From Blastomussa wellsi (Eukaryota > Cnidaria > Anthozoa > Scleractinia > Plerogyridae), in the NCBI GenBank assembly GCA_947652115.1, contig OX393565.1, positions 7,573,597 to 7,637,596 of the forward strand: a stretch of DNA of 64,000 nucleotides, in the 5' to 3' direction. Of the stretch, positions 59,144 to 64,000 are shown one piece after another. How positions within the stretch are numbered: position 1 is the first letter of the stretch; each line of letters starts with the position of its first letter. Under the pieces are notes generated by a model. It worked only from the letters and a program-made list of their open reading frames with translations, searched no databases and was not told the DNA's origin. A program made the translations under genes and the position numbers.

Positions 59144-61522
59144 CTATTTTGTGCGAGTTTTATTTTTCTCCCTTCTTGGCTGCAGATTCCTGTGACCTCT
59201 TGTCTTCATTCTCTTTGATTCTTTGTCAAATACAAGTTCAACCTGTTTCTTTGCGTGACTTCTCAGTGTCATAAAGTTGCTACTACTTGAATCATCCAGA
59301 CTTTTCCTTTTACTTTGTTTAGACTTTGGACATTTTCTACAGACAAAAAGTAAAAATGTCAGAACTGTTAACTCTTTGTTGACCATTTTATAAATTTAAA
59401 TGTGACTAAATGTAATTTAGGCAAGGTTCAACTTGCAAAAATGCTGGCAAGCAGTCTCGTGTGGTCTAAATGTACCTTATGGACCACCCCATGTGGACCC
59501 AGTCCATGAACCTCCTCGTGGGACTATGGACCTGGTCCATGCACCACCCCATGGACTCCGTCCATGCACCACCTGATGGGCTAATTTGTTCACATTATTA
59601 TTTCTTACTTGTGACGAGATCAGTTGATAATTTCTCTGAACTTATTTTCCATCTATTGTTTCTCCAGGGAAGATGTATATTTCACTTATTTCCCACGCAG
59701 GCTAATTCGCCAGTAATTCTGGTTTTGTGCCACAACCAGGGCTACAACACCTGTACAATCAACAATTCCTGCCACAGATGCCTCATCAGTATACGGTATA
59801 CATTCGCACAATCTAGTGTCCAACCACTCGGACAATGTAATCAAACATAGATATCAGTTCTGAAGTTCTCTCTTTTCCATGTAAAAGGGTTTCAAAGCAG
59901 ACCATGCATGTCTAGTGCACCTTGTTTTTCAAAGGGCAATTTCAAAATCAATCGCTTTCACCTCAACTTCTTGAGGTGCTGCAATGAAACCATGAGTCCT
60001 GAATTTGCTGCTCAAGAACTAAAACGCAGGTATTGTATGCATAGATTTTAGAACTTGCCACAAATGTACCATGGTTTTGTCAGTAAATGCGTACCTTGGT
60101 AAAAGCTCAAGTGTAAACATAGCATAGGTCAGCTAAGACGAAACGTTTCAAATTATGATATTTTCAGTTTTTATGGAGTTGAATTAGGCTGTCACTGGAA
60201 GGGGGATATGGACGCGAGTACTGGGACGCAGGCCATGGGAACATGGGGATGCGGGAGCATGGGGACGTGGGGACTTGGAAGCTCAGGCAGGGGTTTCAAA
60301 ACAAGGCAGTGGGTGCCAGAGTTCCACCGGCTACTTGACCCATTATGCTGCCAGCTACTCTGGTCATAGCAATCAGCTTGTAACCAAAAAGCTCACTTAT
60401 AACAGCCGCCTACTCTACCAGTCAATGACACCTACTTTAAAACATTTTAACATCCCTGTCAGGGCCATGGGTATGTGGAACTCGGGGACGACACATTTTT
60501 TCTCTCCCTTTTTGGTGCAAAACAATTTTGCCTTTTCCCAATTTATCTATAAATATCACAGAATGAAAATTCCCCATAACAAAGGGAATGCCTGCACTAA
60601 TTCTCACGTTGCTTGAATTCAGTACAACCGACCCGGATTCTCTGAGGGTCCAAGGTTGTTGTCTAGTTACCGTGAGGGATCTGGATATAGAATATGCACA
60701 GGAACCGCAGGGTCTTACACTCGTGAAAAATGGAGAACTTTCCAGTTAAGTGGCTGCATTTCTGTTGCAATCCTTTCACGTGTATCCGAAAACCCCCTGC
60801 GGTTCCCGCAAATTCGTTCTATTGGACCTGAATCCGTGTCGGTGTCCTCGCATCCCTGCCCTCCTTAGCCCTTCAATTGCGATGTGATATTGATGTGAAG
60901 GTCACTTCCATAATAAAGTTTAGGACATCCATCCCAGTGTTTTGTAGCAATGAACCTCTACAATAAAGCGATAAACTTCGGTAGCTGGGAAAAGCTTAGT
61001 ATGTACACCTACATCAATAGACTTTTTTGCATACGTCGCAAAATTATAGAAATTATATCGATCCAACTTTATCACACGTGGTCACTGACTTTTTTCTTCA
61101 GCATAGCAAGCTAAAGTTGGCCGTCTTCAGAGTGCAAAGAAAATGTAAACTTACTGCAAATGGTCCGGTACTTCCCAGTGCCACAACTGCAACTTACAGC
61201 GACTATTGGGACATTTTCTGACACCTAGCTGAACTTGAATCTCGATGTTGTCCTCGGGTATGTCTGGTCGTGTCACAGGAAAAGCATTTTCCCTTTGGCA
61301 AGTAGGACATCTTTCGAGCCCAAATCTTCTGTTTCCTTTGTTGTCATACAGACAATTTTCGCACAAACGATGCTGACATGATCCGTAAATCATTCGTAGA
61401 TTCGGAGCCCAGCATATCAAACAGTTAAATCGTTGCTCAAACGAAATAGTCGAGAGTCCAAAATTTTCTATGTCCTCCATATTGGAAAGCATTTTTTTCC
61501 CGCCGTTGCTTTCTGTCTCCAT
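59144..61522 (-). CDS. RING and TRAF-like zinc finger protein, two exons
   Basis: Probable E3 ubiquitin ligase. Exon 1 (61522-61155) starts 'METESNGGKKMLSNMED' and encodes a C3HC4 RING: C34, C37, C49, H51, C54, C57, C72, C75. It ends in phase 2 at a GTAAGT donor. Exon 2 (59336-59144) follows an AG acceptor, restores the frame and ends at TAG, giving 186 residues. The join is supported because it completes a second zinc site, C104-x4-C109-x11-H121-x3-C125, which resembles a single TRAF-type finger split by the intron. The tail is Lys/Arg-rich ('RMKTRGHRNLQPRREKNK'), which may direct nuclear or nucleic-acid binding. No TRAF/MATH domain follows, so this is not a classical TRAF. I cannot assign an orthologue. 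Alternative starts exist at Met11 and Met15. Confidence 0.8.
59466..59585. repeat. Imperfect 'gtccatg' tandem repeat
   Basis: Units built on 'ggaccacccc' and 'gtccatgcaccacc' recur about every 25-35 bases. Related 'gtccatggacccagtccat' sequence occurs at about 6591 beside the DIRS element. It lies in the intron of the RING gene. Confidence 0.65.
60205..60275. repeat. Imperfect 'ggggacgc' minisatellite
   Basis: Degenerate units 'ggggacgtgggga' and 'catggggatgcggg' run over about 70 bases. It lies in the intron of the RING gene. Confidence 0.6.
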
Positions 61523-61689
61523 GTGTGAAGCGTTGTGATTGGTTCGTACGGTAATTAGCTACAATTTGATTGGCTCTCTGTTGTCGCACTGTAAAACAAT
61601 GGCGGGTTGTCACGTTAGCCCATGTACCACAGCCACCCCTCCCCGAAAAAAAAAATCGAGAAGAGGGCCAAAGAAAGAGGGTGTGCATG

Positions 61690-61914
61690 CAGGGGCGGAT
61701 TTAGGAAGTTTTATGGGGAGGGGGGGGGGGGGGGGTGATGGGGGACCAGGTATAATACACCAAATAAACAAATATATGTATGTATGTATGTATGTATGTC
61801 TGTAGTGATAATAAGCGATCCTGTCGATGCGATAATCTCCGCGCCAAACAAGTAGTAAAAACAAGAAATTGGGTTAGGGAAGGGGGTGGGGGAGCGGTCC
61901 GTGGATCCGCTACT
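61690..61914. mobile_element. hAT-like MITE 'CAGnGGCGGATC', copy 3
   Basis: The left end is 'caggggcggatttagg' and the right end 'gtggatccgctactag'. The interior carries a long G-run and a (TATG)n microsatellite. Confidence 0.6.
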
Positions 61915-62099
61915 AGCATGGGGTTAACTGATAGCGTAGAATTGGCCCAAAATTTTAACTTTCAGTTAAGAAATGGGACTTTTTTAACAGCTAGACAGCT
62001 GGGAATCGTCCAGATAACTGTCAGCTGAGACTGGTGACCTTTTTGGCCGAGATAAAAATGCGTTTGACTTTTTAAAAACAATTAATTTACTTCGTAACT

Positions 62100-62710
62100 T
62101 TTACCTCTGTCTGGACAAATGGGATACACAGTGCTAAATTGTACGTACTGCAGCTAACCGTCACTCAAGTTGCACATAGGCCTACCACCCGATGTTTGCG
62201 TGTGTTTCGTGACATCGATCAATGGCGGTTGACCGCGATTTGTCTTATTCAAACGGCTCAGAACGGGCAAACAAAAGCACACAAGAGTCACATAACATTT
62301 CATCAGAAGTCTTATTGGACATGTAGGATAAACAGAGTATTCAGAGCAAATCGCGGCCACTTATTTATGTTCATGTATATTTCTTTTGTAACCGCCATTG
62401 ATCGATGTCACGCAACACATGCAAACATCGGGTGGTCTGTGCTACGATCGCGCAAAATTAGCTCGTCGGCTGAAGTACTGCGGAAATTTTACAGTCTTTC
62501 CCGTAAAACCGTGAACACCTGAAATATTTCAGGAATGTTGATTATGTGGTGACCAATCACAGCAAAGTTCCGGACACGCGAACAGACCTCAAAACCGTTG
62601 GTGTTTGCGGTTTAGTTTTCTCACACCTAATTGGCTTTTTTCTTGTAACACAATAACATTCCATGTACATTTCTGATGTTCACGGTTTTACTAGAAAGAC
62701 TGTAAATCGA
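62100..62710. repeat. Two adjacent or nested foldback elements
   Basis: The first pair is 62186-62240 and 62380-62436 ('tgacatcgatcaatggcggt' and its complement), extending weakly outward. The second pair is about 62490-62560 and 62640-62705 ('gtaaaaccgtgaaca' and its complement). Together they make a complex hairpin-rich region. Confidence 0.75.
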
Positions 62711-64000
62711 AGTTCAAACGGAAAATGTAATTAAATTCGTTATATACCGTGACAGATAGATAGCGACTTGACGGTAGACCATTCCATCCTTAGCCTCGTA
62801 CGCAGGCGTTATTAGGGGATTGCGTTACACTTGACCCGTCTAACGCCTGCTTAACCGAGGCCAACATTCCTTTCCGTCGCTTCGCCAATCAGATTTTACC
62901 TACTAAAATCCGGAAAGCCGACCTTCACCTTGACCGCCGCTTAGCCAATCAGATTTTATCAACTAAAATCCCCACGACGCCTCTCCCGCCGCGAGACACG
63001 CGGGACGATTGATTTTGCTCCAAGTCAGAGATTTCTCTGGTAAATTCATTTTAGATGAAAGCAAGTTCTTAATTTGCGAAGGGAAACTTATTTACTAAAG
63101 GGAAGAGAGATACACTCCTTCATTTATCGACTGGCTACGGTAAGTCGTTTGTTATCAAGCTTTGCCTTCAGTGTGTTCGACAGTCTCATTGATTTTCAGC
63201 TTTCATATTTTTCCCCACAGCTCTGCAAAAAGACGTACACTCCAGCAACGAATTACTGAAGTTCAGCCAAATGAAAAGCTAGCCTATGGGTCAAAGTTTC
63301 CACGTTTCAGACTCTAAACGACTGCGTAGCGATGTTGGTGTTCGGAAAAAATATTATTGCAAGTGTGTGTGCCGTTCATTAATCGTCGGTTGTTCAAACC
63401 CAGTTTTAAGCAAGCCAGCCTTTTAACCCAACAGCACTGGACGTTTTAAATCGTTCTGTGAGAAGGTTGGCGAATGAATGATTCAGCGTGGTGAAGTTGT
63501 ATTCGCCTTGACCGGCCCTGTCCAATTTTACCCTTCGATTTGTTCGCTCGTAAATACCACGGATGTGGACCTCTTTGCGTTTTCGAGTCTTTTGTAGAAT
63601 TTTATAGCGTTGAAATAAATATTTCTGATCCACTGTTGTGTTCATGGAATCAAAGACTCGCACGCTTATCTCTTGTATTAAAAATAAAACATATTTTGGT
63701 GTTTCAACCATCGAAATACACCAGAGTATTGTATCCAACAGCACCGGCATCCCGAAGAACGCGGGAAATTTTATAACGATCGTTTTGAATGCCTCCAGAC
63801 AATGCTGATTGGTAAGTTTGTCTGGCGAGAGACAATGGGAAAGGAATGTTAGTCGCGGTTAAGGTGGCCGAACACAGTTTCTGAAACCTATTTTGCATTT
63901 GCCTTTTATTCGAAAACCATTAAGCTATAGGTCCTCAAAATTGGCATGACATCAGTTTAAAGGATAAACTTTCGAATTTTGATAGATGCGCTGACCTGTG

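Larger units (their letters stand above)
61523..64000. other. Right-end region, no supported gene
   Basis: It contains a hAT-like MITE (61690-61914) with a G-run and a 'tatg' microsatellite at 61775-61800, and nested palindromes at 62100-62710. Two near-repeats of 'gccaatcagattttac' (62886 and 62946) look like CCAAT-box-bearing promoter sequence. Open frames at 63074-63259 (+) and 63406-63750 (-) lack recognisable domains. A possible plus-strand splice donor lies at about 63810, but no exon can be defined. Confidence 0.4.

Noticed and set aside
63406..63750. Minus-strand frame of 114 codons as a gene
   Set aside because: It is open further upstream without a clear start, no domain is recognised, and a splice-donor-like site exists on the opposite strand. 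Evidence is insufficient either way.

Overview
This window comes from an animal nuclear genome. Conserved multi-exon genes with GT-AG introns are spread over kilobases, and the spaces between exons are filled with short inverted-repeat transposons, tRNA-derived SINEs and simple repeats. There is no prokaryotic architecture. The mix of a DIRS-type retrotransposon, tandem PGGHG genes, a lineage-restricted secreted acidic protein and abundant foldback MITEs fits a cnidarian, probably an anthozoan such as a stony coral. That placement is inference, because no species marker is present.

Layout. 1-1868: no gene recognised. 1869-6545: a DIRS-type tyrosine-recombinase retrotransposon on the minus strand with gag-like, RT/RNase H/methyltransferase-like and recombinase frames; a 200-N assembly gap cuts its 5' part. 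9558-24548 (+): a complete 22-exon SEC23 gene whose introns hold several transposons. 25422-28408 (+): a probable two-exon gene for a secreted, strongly acidic protein that I do not recognise. 31183-38277 and 41879-47291 (both -): two tandem paralogues of PGGHG (GH65 collagen glucosidase), each with six exons; the first five exons have identical lengths in the two copies. 47831-53401 (+): a complete five-exon BPNT1 gene in which one canonical metal-binding Asp is replaced by Asn. 59144-61522 (-): a two-exon RING plus TRAF-like zinc-finger protein. The rest is intergenic and rich in MITEs.

The host genes are not an operon. SEC23 (COPII coat), PGGHG (collagen glycan trimming, secreted) and the acidic protein all relate to secretion, but adjacency alone does not show a joint function. 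BPNT1 clears the sulfation by-product PAP. The most notable observations are the Asp-to-Asn change in BPNT1, the apparent gene conversion of exon 3 between the PGGHG copies, the inverted repeats bracketing parts of the PGGHG locus, the DIRS element with all visible frames open, and a nested MITE insertion with an exact 9-bp target duplication. Exon boundaries were set by reading splice sites and keeping frame by eye. Similarity levels were judged by eye and not computed.
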